From the NCBI GenBank assembly GCA_903928275.1, contig CAIYQJ010000100.1, positions 1 through 19,516 on the forward strand: DNA of 19,516 nucleotides, written 5' to 3'. A program made the position numbers and the translations under genes. The notes beneath the pieces are model-generated. The model was not told the origin of the DNA. It saw nothing but the letters and a program-made list of their open reading frames with translations, and did not search any database. Origin of the DNA: an uncultured Chloroflexota bacterium (GTDB taxonomy: Bacteria; Chloroflexota; Limnocylindria; Limnocylindrales; CSP1-4). How positions within the stretch are numbered: the stretch's first letter is position 1; each line of letters starts with the position of its first letter. Shown piece after piece: positions 7,234 through 14,517 of this stretch.

Positions 7234-8040
7234 TCAGGCGGGCGGCGCGTCTCCTGGCGCTCCGCTCGGCTCCGCGTACCAGGTGTACTCGACGACCGTC
7301 CGGTAGCCGAGGCGCAGGTATGTGGACAGCCCCATCGGCGTGGCCTGGAGCACGGCGACCTCGCAGCCGACCGCGGCGCCGTCTGCGGCGATCCGCTCGG
7401 TCATCGCGCCACCGTGGCCCTGCCGACGGGCCGCCTCTATCGTGGCGATGTTGTAGATCCCGATGGTGCGGCCCATCCGGAAGCCGAGTCCCGCGGTGAT
7501 CGGGTCGCCGTCCGCGTAGCCTACGTACACGCCCGCCTCCGGCCGATCGAGCAGCCACGGGCCCATGAAGGCGCGGATGGTCGCTTCGTCCATGCTGAAG
7601 CCGGCGACCGCGGCGCGGACATGGTCCTCCAGCCCCTCGCGGTCGGTGACCCGACGGATCGCGTGGCCCGCGAGGGCCTGCGGCGCCTGGCCCGGGATCG
7701 GGTAGAGCGCCATGCCGGGCATCGTCGGCCCCTCGGACATGGGCACGAGACCCAGGTCCGCCATGAGCGGGACGAACCTGTCGTCCGTGGCGCTGCGCAG
7801 GCTGACGACGAACGGGTCGCCGCGACGGCGCCTGGCGTCCACCGCGGCGGAGATCGCCGCCGGCCTCGCGTCCGCTCCTTCGACGAGCACCTGGTTCAGG
7901 GTGGGGAGGGCGAGCCCGGTCGCGACGAGCGCGACGCCGTCCGTTCGGCGGACCACGGCACCGGCGATCTCCGCGGCTGCGATCGCGAGCGAGGCGATGA
8001 GGTTCTCGTGCTCGCGCGCCGCGAGCTCGGCGTCGTTCAT
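7234..8040 (-). CDS. GNAT family N-acetyltransferase
   Basis: A 268-aa cytoplasmic protein. The C-terminal half (about residues 125-258) is a GNAT fold: strand GVYVGYADGDPITAGLGFRM, then IGIYNIATIEAARRQGHGGAM, where RRQGHGGA (205-212) is the acetyl-CoA pyrophosphate loop (Q/RxxGxG/A), then CEVAVLQATPMGLSTYLRLG with the usual Tyr-x-x-x-GF/Y ending (YLRLGYRTVVEYTWY). The N-terminal half (1-120) looks like a degenerate second GNAT or substrate-binding domain, as in tandem-GNAT proteins. The ATG at 8040 is the first in frame; no clear ribosome site precedes it. It lies 146 bp upstream of the SGNH gene on the same strand. The acceptor substrate is unknown. Confidence 0.82.
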   Translation of the reverse strand: MNDAELAAREHENLIASLAIAAAEIAGAVVRRTDGVALVATGLALPTLNQVLVEGADARPAAISAAVDARRRRGDPFVVSLRSATDDRFVPLMADLGLVPMSEGPTMPGMALYPIPGQAPQALAGHAIRRVTDREGLEDHVRAAVAGFSMDEATIRAFMGPWLLDRPEAGVYVGYADGDPITAGLGFRMGRTIGIYNIATIEAARRQGHGGAMTERIAADGAAVGCEVAVLQATPMGLSTYLRLGYRTVVEYTWYAEPSGAPGDAPPA

Positions 8041-8135
8041 GGGCGGACGCTGGCACGCGGGCCGACGGGCCTCAAGGACACGGCGCGCGGCGGGTGGCTA
8101 CGACAGCGCCGTGCGCGTCGCGGATCGCTTGGGTC

Positions 8136-8141
8136 TATGCT
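8136..8141 (+). promoter_or_regulatory. Possible -10 box for the acyl-CoA synthetase gene
   Basis: TATGCT lies in an unusually AT-rich patch (CTATGCTCAATAT, 8135-8147) inside the 190-bp divergent spacer 8041-8230. It would give a leader of about 80 nt before the GTG at 8231. No convincing -35 hexamer is seen. Confidence 0.3.
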
Positions 8142-8230
8142 CAATATCCACCGGCCGGGGGGCCGGTCACGTCCGCATGCCGCGTCCGCCCCGGACGCCC
8201 CGCGGTCGCTCAACTCGAGGACCGCCGACA

Positions 8231-9856
8231 GTGTCCCTCTCGCCCGCCGCCGATGGCTTTCCCTCCACCCTGTCCGGGCTGCTGGACCGCGCGATCGCCG
8301 CGAAGGGGACGGCCCCGTTCCTCGGCGTGCGCACGTCCACGACGCGAGAGCGATCGCTCACGTTCGAGGCGTTCGGGGCCGCCGTGGACAATGCCGCCGC
8401 GCGGCTCGCTGCCGCGCTCCCGGCCGGTGCCCGCGTGATGGTGCAGGGCGCGCCCGGCCCCGGCTTCGCGGCTGCGCTCTTCGCGGCCCCGCGGGCGAAC
8501 GTCATCCTCGTGCCCCTCGACGCGCGCATGACGGCGGACACGATCGAGCGGGTCGCCGCGCTCACGGAGCCGTCCGCGATCCTGCTCGGGACCGGGGCGA
8601 CGCTCGAGCCGGTCACGATCCCGCCTCTCGCCGACCTGCCGGTCCTCGACCTCGACGACCTCGTGGACCCGGCTGGACCGGAGGCTGTCGCGGCCCTCGC
8701 GTCGCGAGCTCCGGCCGGACCGGACGAGCCGATCGAGATCCTCTGCACGTCCGGGTCGACCGGCAACCCCAAGGGCGTCACGATCACCCAGGCAATGCTG
8801 CTGGCGTCGACCTGGCGCTGCCTCCAGACCATCCCGCCGGGCGACAACCGCTTCGTCTCGATCCTGCCCCTCTCCCACATCATGGAGCAGGTCGCGGGGC
8901 TGGTCTACGCGGCGGGGGCCGGAGCCGAGACCGAGTACATCACGACCCTCCGGCCGGACATGATCGCCGCCGCGATCCGCGGCCATCGGGCCACGGCGCT
9001 CGTCGTGGTGCCGCAGGTCCTGGAGCTGCTCTTCGTCGCCATCCGCCGCGAGGCGGACCGCGCGGGCAGCGGCGCCTCGTTCCGCCGCGCACTCCGCATC
9101 GCGCCCTTCCTGCCCATGGAGATGCGGCGGCGCCTCTTCGGGAAGGTCCACGCCGCGCTCGGTGGAGAGCTGCGCCTGGTCCTCTGCTCGGCGGCGCACC
9201 TGTCCCCGGCCCTCCAGCGCGAGTGGGAGGCGCTCGGCGTCGAGGTGGTCCAGGGGTACGGCTCCACGGAAGCCGGCCTCGTCTCGGCGAACTTCCGGGG
9301 GCGCACGCCCGCCGACCGGGTCGGCTGGGTCCTGCCGCCGCTGGAGATGCGGATCGAGCCCGACGGCGAGGTCGTCGTCCGTGGGCCGTCCGTCTTCACG
9401 GCCTACTGGCGCGATCCGGTCGCGACCGAGGCCGCGTTCACTCCGGACGGCTGGTACCGGACCGGGGACGTCGGCGAGGTGGACGCGTCGGGTGCGCTGC
9501 GGCTCGTGGGGCGGACTCGCTCGCTCATCGCCATGCCGAACGGGATGAACGTGCACCCGGAGGACGTGGAGGCCGCGCTCATGGCGGAGGGCCTCGTGGA
9601 GCCCGTCGTCTACGAGGCCGAGCCCGGGCTCATCGCCATGACCTTCCGGCCCGGGGCGGCGTTCAGCGACCAGCCGACCGACGAGGCGACTGCCATGGCG
9701 GCGGCCGTGCGCGCGGCGAACCGCCGGCTGGCCGCCCATCAGCGCATCGACGGCCGAGCGCCCTTCCCGGAGCCCGATTTCCCGCGGACGCACACCCGCA
9801 AGGTGCGGCGCGGCGCGGTCGCGACGCGGATGGCCGGAGAGAAGCTCACCCGCTGA
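8231..9856 (+). CDS. AMP-dependent acyl-CoA synthetase/ligase family protein
   Basis: A 541-aa ANL-superfamily adenylating enzyme. It is expected to activate a carboxylic acid with ATP to an acyl-AMP and pass it to CoA or another thiol. Motifs in order: A3 phosphate loop TSGSTGNPKG from Thr173; LPLSHIMEQ (about 213-221); A5 QGYGSTEAG at 341-349; GEVVVRGPSVFTAYW; A7 GWYRTGDVGEVD; LVGRTRSLI (a variant of the usual K/R-D hinge, here RTRSLI); and A10 THTRKVRR with Lys524 as the likely adenylation lysine. The lengths of both subdomains are normal. The GTG at 8231 sits 11 nt after GAGG; upstream in-frame codons are non-coding in character. Long-chain fatty acid, aryl or carrier-linked substrates are all possible. 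Downstream genes are not obviously related. Confidence 0.87.
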   Translation: MSLSPAADGFPSTLSGLLDRAIAAKGTAPFLGVRTSTTRERSLTFEAFGAAVDNAAARLAAALPAGARVMVQGAPGPGFAAALFAAPRANVILVPLDARMTADTIERVAALTEPSAILLGTGATLEPVTIPPLADLPVLDLDDLVDPAGPEAVAALASRAPAGPDEPIEILCTSGSTGNPKGVTITQAMLLASTWRCLQTIPPGDNRFVSILPLSHIMEQVAGLVYAAGAGAETEYITTLRPDMIAAAIRGHRATALVVVPQVLELLFVAIRREADRAGSGASFRRALRIAPFLPMEMRRRLFGKVHAALGGELRLVLCSAAHLSPALQREWEALGVEVVQGYGSTEAGLVSANFRGRTPADRVGWVLPPLEMRIEPDGEVVVRGPSVFTAYWRDPVATEAAFTPDGWYRTGDVGEVDASGALRLVGRTRSLIAMPNGMNVHPEDVEAALMAEGLVEPVVYEAEPGLIAMTFRPGAAFSDQPTDEATAMAAAVRAANRRLAAHQRIDGRAPFPEPDFPRTHTRKVRRGAVATRMAGEKLTR

Positions 9857-9886
9857 CGGCCTCCTCCGCGCATCGTCGGTCCCGGG

Positions 9887-9895
9887 TGCTACTCT
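9887..9895 (+). promoter_or_regulatory. Extended -10 promoter for the SpoIID-domain gene
   Basis: TGCTACTCT matches the TGnTAnnnT extended -10 pattern and lies 33 nt upstream of the ATG at 9928, in the 71-bp gap after the synthetase gene. No clear -35 hexamer; extended -10 promoters often do without one. Confidence 0.4.
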
Positions 9896-9927
9896 GCCCG
9901 CCGCAGGGCCGGGCCGGCCCATCCCCC

Positions 9928-11295
9928 ATGGTGACGATGCCTCGCCCCTCACGGCTCATCCACGCCGCCGCTCGGATCGCCGCCGCTGCCGTGATCGTCG
10001 CGGCGGCGCAGGCGCTGCCCCTGGGAGGCCTGTCCGACCCGTTGGGGCCCTCCGCCGTACGGGCGGACGCAACGTGCACCGGCTGGTCGAGCCGCGACAC
10101 CCCGCCCGCGACCATCCGGGTCCTGCGAACGACCGGGGACGCGGCGGGCTCCGTGGCGGTCGTCCCGTTCCGCGACTACGTGAACGTCGTCATGGCGGCC
10201 GAATGGGGACCCGACAACCCGACCGAGGCCCTGAAGGCCGGCGCGGTCGCGGTGAAGGAGTACGCCTGGTACCGCGCCATGGTCTGGCGCGGCAAGACGG
10301 CGAACGACGGATCCTGCTACGACGTCGTCGATTCCACGATCGACCAGGTCTACGCCCCGGAGACGCACCCGCCGGTCGGCGCGCTGACGGCGGTCGTGGA
10401 CGCGACGTGGGGGATCACGCTCCGCAAGTCCGGCCTCATGTTCCCGACCCACTACGAGTCGGGAGCAGACGTCGCGTGCGCGGCGAACGCGGACGGGCAG
10501 CGCCTGTTCCAGGTCAGCGCGATGCAGTGCGCGCAGGACGGCATGCGGGCCCTTGCGATCCTCGACGCGTACTACGGGCCGGGCCTCGAGATCCTGGGCA
10601 CGTCGCCCGGCGACCCGTCCCCGGCGTCGGCCGTCACCTCGTCACCGTCGCCCGGACCCTCGGCGTCACCCGCGCTCCCGCGGCCGACGCTCACGCTGAA
10701 GGCTGACGCCCGCGTCGTCACCTGGGGCGCGCCGGTGCGTCTCACGGCCCAGCTCGCACCGCCGGGGGCGATGGCCGCCCGGGCGCGCGCGCTCGTGCTC
10801 CAGCGTTCGATCGACGGCGTCGCCTGGACGACCGTCGCGCACCTGGCGACGGACGCCGAGGGCGCGGCGAGCCACGTGGAGCGACCGGCGACGAACGCCT
10901 ATTACCGCACCGCCTTCGACGGAGCCCGCGACCTGGGTCCGGCGGCGAGCCCGGCCGTCCGGGTGCTGGTCCGCCGTCTCGCGCTCCTGCAGCCGGGCGA
11001 TGGATCGACGGCAGTGCACGTGCCGCGCGGGACGGCGGTCACCTTCACGACCCTCGTGCGACCGGTGCATGGGTCCATCGCGCCTGGGCCGGTCGCGTAC
11101 CGGCTGTCCAGGCTCGTCGGGGGCGCCTGGGTCCCGGTCCGCTCCTGGACGATCACGGCCGACGCGGCCGGCCGGGCGCACCTCCGGGTGACATTCCCCT
11201 CGAAGGGGAGCTGGATGGTGCGAGCGATGGCGCTCGGGACTCCGACGAACGCGAACAGCGCCTGGTCACCTGGCCGGCGATACGAGGTGCCGTAG
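9928..11295 (+). CDS. Secreted SpoIID/LytB-domain protein
   Basis: A 455-aa exported protein. Residues 1-46 form a signal peptide with a long Ala-rich core and a plausible cleavage near AVRA-DA. About residues 60-225 are a SpoIID/LytB domain: VVPFRDYVNVVMAAEW, then ALKAGAVAVKEYAWYRA with the conserved helix and Glu in the EW motif, then DQVYAPETH, AVDATWGITLRKSG and FPTHYESG. In sporulating bacteria SpoIID is a peptidoglycan lytic transglycosylase; in non-spore-formers the domain occurs in wall-associated proteins. A Ser/Pro linker (about 228-252) leads to two Ig-like beta-sandwich modules of about 90 residues each (LTLKADARVVTWGAPVRLTA and RGTAVTFTTLVRP starts), likely for wall or surface attachment. 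An ATG at 9937 is an alternative start. No sporulation genes are nearby. Confidence 0.85.
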   Translation: MVTMPRPSRLIHAAARIAAAAVIVAAAQALPLGGLSDPLGPSAVRADATCTGWSSRDTPPATIRVLRTTGDAAGSVAVVPFRDYVNVVMAAEWGPDNPTEALKAGAVAVKEYAWYRAMVWRGKTANDGSCYDVVDSTIDQVYAPETHPPVGALTAVVDATWGITLRKSGLMFPTHYESGADVACAANADGQRLFQVSAMQCAQDGMRALAILDAYYGPGLEILGTSPGDPSPASAVTSSPSPGPSASPALPRPTLTLKADARVVTWGAPVRLTAQLAPPGAMAARARALVLQRSIDGVAWTTVAHLATDAEGAASHVERPATNAYYRTAFDGARDLGPAASPAVRVLVRRLALLQPGDGSTAVHVPRGTAVTFTTLVRPVHGSIAPGPVAYRLSRLVGGAWVPVRSWTITADAAGRAHLRVTFPSKGSWMVRAMALGTPTNANSAWSPGRRYEVP

Positions 11296-11371
11296 GCTCC
11301 CGCCGCGCCCCGCCGGTTCGAAGGACCGCGGCGGCACACGACGGGAGCAGGAGCCACTGGGGGGAAGACCG

Positions 11372-11818
11372 ATGAGCATCGCCTTCGAGCACATACCGCA
11401 CCCGCGGATCGCCGAGCGGAAGACGGCGGGGCCGCCCAGGACGTCCGACGAGCACGTCGGCTTCAACGGAAGGATCGCCCTGTTCGTCACGACGACCGTC
11501 GGGACGATGTGGTGCGCGTACATCTTCGCGTGCCTCGCGCTCATCGCGCTGCCGGACGCGCTCGGCGGCGGCATCCTCCCGATCATCCAGTGGATCAGCC
11601 AGACGTTCATCCAGCTCGTCATGCTCTCGGTGATCATGGTCGGCCAGAACATCCTCGGCTCCGCCGCCGACAAGCGTTCCGAGGCGACCTACCAGGACGC
11701 GGAGGCGATCCTCGACGAGGCGCAGCAGCTCCAGGCCCACCTCAAGGCGCAGGACGACGCGATGAACGCGATGCTCGACAAGATCCTGCGGCTCGAGGCG
11801 GTGATCGCCAAGGGGTGA
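11372..11818 (+). CDS. Small two-helix membrane protein with cytoplasmic coiled coil (unknown function)
   Basis: 148 aa. Two hydrophobic helices at about 35-60 (ALFVTTTVGTMWCAYIFACL) and 70-94 (IIQWISQTFIQLVMLSVIMV, then GQNIL) are joined by a short loop. A charged, heptad-rich tail follows (100-146: EAILDEAQQLQAHLKAQDDA, then a MLDKILRLEAVI end). The layout resembles DUF1003 and low-affinity iron-permease-like proteins, which have two helices ending in Q-N followed by a cytosolic helix; the similarity is by architecture only. A good ribosome site (GGGGGGAAG, 11359-11367) precedes the ATG. The gene lies 76 bp after the SpoIID-domain gene and may share its transcript. I do not assign a function. 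Confidence 0.8.
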   Translation: MSIAFEHIPHPRIAERKTAGPPRTSDEHVGFNGRIALFVTTTVGTMWCAYIFACLALIALPDALGGGILPIIQWISQTFIQLVMLSVIMVGQNILGSAADKRSEATYQDAEAILDEAQQLQAHLKAQDDAMNAMLDKILRLEAVIAKG

Positions 11819-11851
11819 CCGGGGCGCCCACCGGCGCGGATCCGGGTCGCC

Positions 11852-11870
11852 GCTCCCGGCACCCGGGAGC
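11852..11870. terminator. GC stem-loop between convergent genes
   Basis: GCTCCCGG CAC CCGGGAGC is a perfect 8-bp stem with a 3-nt loop, 33 bp after the membrane-protein stop and 51 bp beyond the convergent KOW gene's stop. No T-run follows on either strand. Its place between convergent stops suggests a bidirectional termination or transcript-end structure. Confidence 0.5.
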
Positions 11871-11921
11871 CGCGCGAGAGGCGCGTGGCGCCGGGATCGC
11901 TCCCGACGCCGGAAGCCCGGG

Positions 11922-12272
11922 TCAGGCCTCGACCGGCCGCTCCGCGGCGGAGTCGGAGTTGACGCTGCCCGGCCGGATCGGCTCGAGGTCGATCGTCCGG
12001 GAGCGCCGCGTCCGGCCCGATTCCGTTCGGACCATGGCAGCGGGGATCACGCCGCCGGCCACGGACTCCACGGTCGCAGCTTCGCCGGCGTAGACGCCGC
12101 TGAGGATGCGCACGCGGTCGCCGGGCCGGATGGAGGCGCGACCGGTGACCGCGGCCAGGTTGATCGTGACCGTGCGTCCCGCGGGGTTCCGCGGGTCGGC
12201 GGCGCCGAGGACGGGCGGAGCCCCCTTTGTCGCGGTCTTCGGCGGCGGATACGTGACCTTACGACGGCGCAC
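11922..12272 (-). CDS. Small KOW-domain protein
   Basis: 116 aa. Residues about 48-75 (SIRPGDRVRILSGVYAGEAA, then TVESV) form a KOW motif, the RNA- or protein-binding turn known from ribosomal protein L24 and NusG. Flanks are Lys/Arg-rich at the N-terminus (RRRKVTYPPPKTATKG) and polar at the C-terminus. A segment TVTINLAAVTGRASIRPGD suggests a beta-barrel continuing into KOW. The start is GTG at 12272, only 3 nt after the stop of the 85-aa gene, so the two are probably translated together. It is not L24 or NusG itself: it lacks a NusG N-terminal domain and lies outside a ribosomal operon. RNA binding is an inference from the motif only. Confidence 0.72.
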   Translation of the reverse strand: MRRRKVTYPPPKTATKGAPPVLGAADPRNPAGRTVTINLAAVTGRASIRPGDRVRILSGVYAGEAATVESVAGGVIPAAMVRTESGRTRRSRTIDLEPIRPGSVNSDSAAERPVEA

Positions 12273-12275
12273 CGT

Positions 12276-12533
12276 CTAATACCGTCGACGCGCGGTGGCG
12301 TCTTCCTTCATCGGCTTGGGCTCGGGTCCCGGGCGCGGCGGCCGCGGCGCGGTCCCGGGCGCCATGTCGGGCGGGCGGACCCACGGTCCGCGCTCCCTGG
12401 CGCGGCGAACGGATGCCGCGTACTCGGCGGCGACCGGCGCGGGGATGCGGTCCAGCCAGGCCCGCTCGATCTCCGCGACCCGCTCGGACTCGGTGGCCCG
12501 CCGCTCGCGCTCGTGCTTCGAATGCTTCGTCAT
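12276..12533 (-). CDS. Small charged hypothetical protein upstream of the KOW gene
   Basis: 85 aa, not recognised. The N-terminal half is strongly charged and probably helical (SKHERERRATESERVAEIER, then AWLDRIPAPVAAEYAASVRR). The C-terminal half is Pro/Arg-rich (PRPPRPGPEPKPMKE). No membrane segment. The ATG at 12533 has GAGG five nt upstream. Its stop TAG lies 3 nt before the KOW gene's GTG, which supports it as a real gene in a two-gene operon. A chance open frame in GC-rich DNA is the alternative. Confidence 0.55.
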   Translation of the reverse strand: MTKHSKHERERRATESERVAEIERAWLDRIPAPVAAEYAASVRRARERGPWVRPPDMAPGTAPRPPRPGPEPKPMKEDATARRRY

Positions 12534-12588
12534 CGTGCCTCGATCCGTGTCGCCCCGGAGGTCGGGGAGATACGCGAAGCGTACCCGT

Positions 12589-12602
12589 GTTCGCGCGCGA
12601 AC
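12589..12602. promoter_or_regulatory. 14-bp perfect palindrome upstream of the two small genes
   Basis: GTTCGCGCGCGAAC is a perfect palindrome 56 bp upstream of the ATG at 12533, in the 256-bp gap 12534-12789. A CCCCG/CGGGG hairpin (12553-12567) lies between it and the gene. It could be an operator, but alternating CG makes palindromes easily. The rest of the gap shows no gene. Confidence 0.3.
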
Positions 12603-12755
12603 GCGAGCGGGCCACTACCGGAGGCTCGCGGCCGGGATCCCCAGCATGGTGCTTCCGTCATCTGGAGGCCTCGACGCCGCCTCCCGGGTGTCGGGTCGCC
12701 TCGCGGGCACCGCGGCGATCGACCGCGCCCGCGGGAGCGCCCGTGGCCGGCCGCT

Positions 12756-12769
12756 CGCGCTCGAGCGCG
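12756..12769 (-). terminator. Possible stem-loop after acdS
   Basis: CGCGCTCGAGCGCG can fold as a 5-bp stem around TCGA and lies 20 nt beyond the acdS stop. No T-run follows. Weak candidate. Confidence 0.3.
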
Positions 12770-12789
12770 TCCGCCGCGCTCAGCGTCGG

Positions 12790-13797
12790 TCAGGTGAAGA
12801 GCGACGCGTACCCGTTGATCGCGGGCTGCCCACCGAGGTGCGCGTAGAGGACGTTCGCGGTCCGCTCGATCTCGCCGCGGCTCACGAGGTCGACCAGGCC
12901 GGCCATGGACTTGCCCTCGTACACCGGGTCCGTGATCATCGCCTCGAATCGCGCGACGAGGCGCATGGCGTCGAGCGTCCGACCGTCCGGGATGCCGTAG
13001 GTGCCGGCGTGGTAACGGTCATCGAGGATGATCTCGTCGTCGCGGAGGTCGCGCCCGAGCCCGATCGCCCTGGCGGTGCGGCGGGCGATGCGCGCCACCT
13101 GCTCGCGCGTCTCGACCGGCGTCGCTGACGCGTCGATGCCGACGACGCGGCGCGGACGGGCGCCACCCGCGAACCCGGCGATCATCCCGGCCTGCGTGGA
13201 CCCGGTGACCGAGCAGACGACCACCGTGTCGAAGAACACGCCGAGGTCGCGCTCCTGCGCCTCCACCTCGCGGGCCCACGACGCGAACCCGAGGCCGCCG
13301 AGCGGATGGTCCGACGCGCCGGCCGGGATCGCATACGGCTTGCCGCCGGACGCCTCGATCTCGGCGAGCGCCTGCTCCCAGCTCTCCTTGAAGCCGATGC
13401 CGAAGCCTGCCTTCACGAGCCGGACATCGGCGCCCATGAGGCGGCTCAGGAGGATGTTGCCCACGCGGTCGTAGGTCACGTCCGGCCAGTCGACCCAGCT
13501 CTCCTGCACGAGGACGCACCGCAGGCCCGCCACGGCTGCCGCGGCCGCCACCTGGCGCGTGTGGTTGGACTGCACGCCACCGATCGAGACGAGCGTGTCG
13601 CAGCCCTGCGCGAGCGCGTCCGCGAGCAGGTACTCGAGCTTCCGCACCTTGTTGCCGCCGAAGGCCAGCCCGGAGTTGCAGTCCTCGCGCTTGGCCCAGA
13701 CCGTGGCGCCCCCGAGGTGCTTCGTCAGCCGGTCGAGGCGGTGGACTGGCGACGGCCCGAAGAGGAGCGGGTAGCGGGCGAATGAGTCGAGCGACAT
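12790..13797 (-). CDS. acdS: 1-aminocyclopropane-1-carboxylate (ACC) deaminase
   Basis: 335-aa PLP enzyme that opens ACC, the plant ethylene precursor, to 2-oxobutyrate and ammonia. It aligns end to end with the Pseudomonas enzyme (as I remember it): SFARYPLLFGPSP at the start, KREDCNSGLAFGGNKVRKLE with PLP Lys50, SIGGVQSNHTRQVA with Ser77, CSVTGSTQAGM (phosphate loop), DPVYEGKSM and VLYAHLGGQPA. Tyr293, Glu294 and Leu321 correspond to Tyr294, Glu295 and Leu322 of the Pseudomonas enzyme. The Glu and Leu are the positions that change in D-cysteine desulfhydrases, so ACC deaminase is the better call. The ATG at 13797 has GGAG eight nt upstream. A possible -10 (TACCAT, 13837-13832) and a 10-bp palindrome CCGACGTCGG (13843-13852) lie in the 79-bp gap behind the TetR gene. 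Confidence 0.9.
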   Translation of the reverse strand: MSLDSFARYPLLFGPSPVHRLDRLTKHLGGATVWAKREDCNSGLAFGGNKVRKLEYLLADALAQGCDTLVSIGGVQSNHTRQVAAAAAVAGLRCVLVQESWVDWPDVTYDRVGNILLSRLMGADVRLVKAGFGIGFKESWEQALAEIEASGGKPYAIPAGASDHPLGGLGFASWAREVEAQERDLGVFFDTVVVCSVTGSTQAGMIAGFAGGARPRRVVGIDASATPVETREQVARIARRTARAIGLGRDLRDDEIILDDRYHAGTYGIPDGRTLDAMRLVARFEAMITDPVYEGKSMAGLVDLVSRGEIERTANVLYAHLGGQPAINGYASLFT

Positions 13798-13876
13798 GGC
13801 GGCGGTCTCCGGCTGGCGACAGGGGCCCGACGATGGTACGCGCCCGACGTCGGACGGCCGGCGCGCCTGTGTTCGG

Positions 13877-14473
13877 TCAGGGCGCGATCCCGCGGACGAT
13901 GAGACGCACCGCGGAGGCGACGCCATCGGGATCCGGGCCACCGTCCCCGGTCGCCGGCATGGCGCCGAGCGCGAACAGCGCGCCGAGGAGGACGCGGGCG
14001 GCCTCCTGCGGGTCGAGATCCGGGCGGACGCGCCCCAGCCGCTGCTCGGCGGCCAGGTACGCGGCGACGGCCTCCGGCGGGCCGGGGGGCAGCGACGGGC
14101 CGGCAGCCGCCATCGCCTGTCGGCGCTGCGCCGCGAGCTCGGGATCGGCGGCGATGGCGAGCTCGAGCGGGATGATCTGGTCGCTCAGGCCGGCCAGCCG
14201 GACGGCGGCGTCCGCGAGGTTCCCCTCCACCGTACCGTCGCCCGCCCGTTCGGGCAGCGTCGTGACCCAGGCGACGACCGAAGCGTTCGACTCGAGGATC
14301 GTCGCGAAGAAGAGCGACGCCTTGTCCGGGAAGTGGCGGTAGATCGTCCCCTCCGCGACGCCCGCCGCCTGGGCGATCGCGCGGGTCGACGCGTGCGCGT
14401 AGCCCACATCGCGGACGACCGTGCGCGTCGCCTCGATCAATCGTGCCCGCGTCGCCCTGCCCCGGTCGGTCAT
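13877..14473 (-). CDS. TetR family transcriptional regulator
   Basis: 198 aa. The N-terminal helix-turn-helix at about 28-47 (ASTRAIAQAAGVAEGTIYRH, then FPDKASLF) is the classic TetR DNA-binding unit. The C-terminal ligand and dimer domain (60-198) is divergent and Ala/Pro-rich, as usual. The ATG at 14473 gives a standard N-terminus (TDRGRATRARLIEATRTVVR). It is the last gene of the ABC ATPase-permease-TetR run, 44 bp after the permease stop. It probably represses that operon through the palindrome at 16288-16303, with the transported compound as a plausible inducer. The operator link is inference from position and symmetry. Confidence 0.88.
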   Translation of the reverse strand: MTDRGRATRARLIEATRTVVRDVGYAHASTRAIAQAAGVAEGTIYRHFPDKASLFFATILESNASVVAWVTTLPERAGDGTVEGNLADAAVRLAGLSDQIIPLELAIAADPELAAQRRQAMAAAGPSLPPGPPEAVAAYLAAEQRLGRVRPDLDPQEAARVLLGALFALGAMPATGDGGPDPDGVASAVRLIVRGIAP

Positions 14474-14517
14474 CCGTCCCCCGTCCACCGGTCGCCCGTG
14501 CGCCTTCACCAGGGATC

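Noticed and set aside
7414..9927. Extension of the SpoIID frame far upstream, giving a 1293-residue protein
   Set aside because: The extra part overlaps the GNAT and synthetase genes out of frame; the signal peptide at 9928 marks the true start.
12790..13797. D-cysteine desulfhydrase call
   Set aside because: The Glu294 and Leu321 positions match ACC deaminase.
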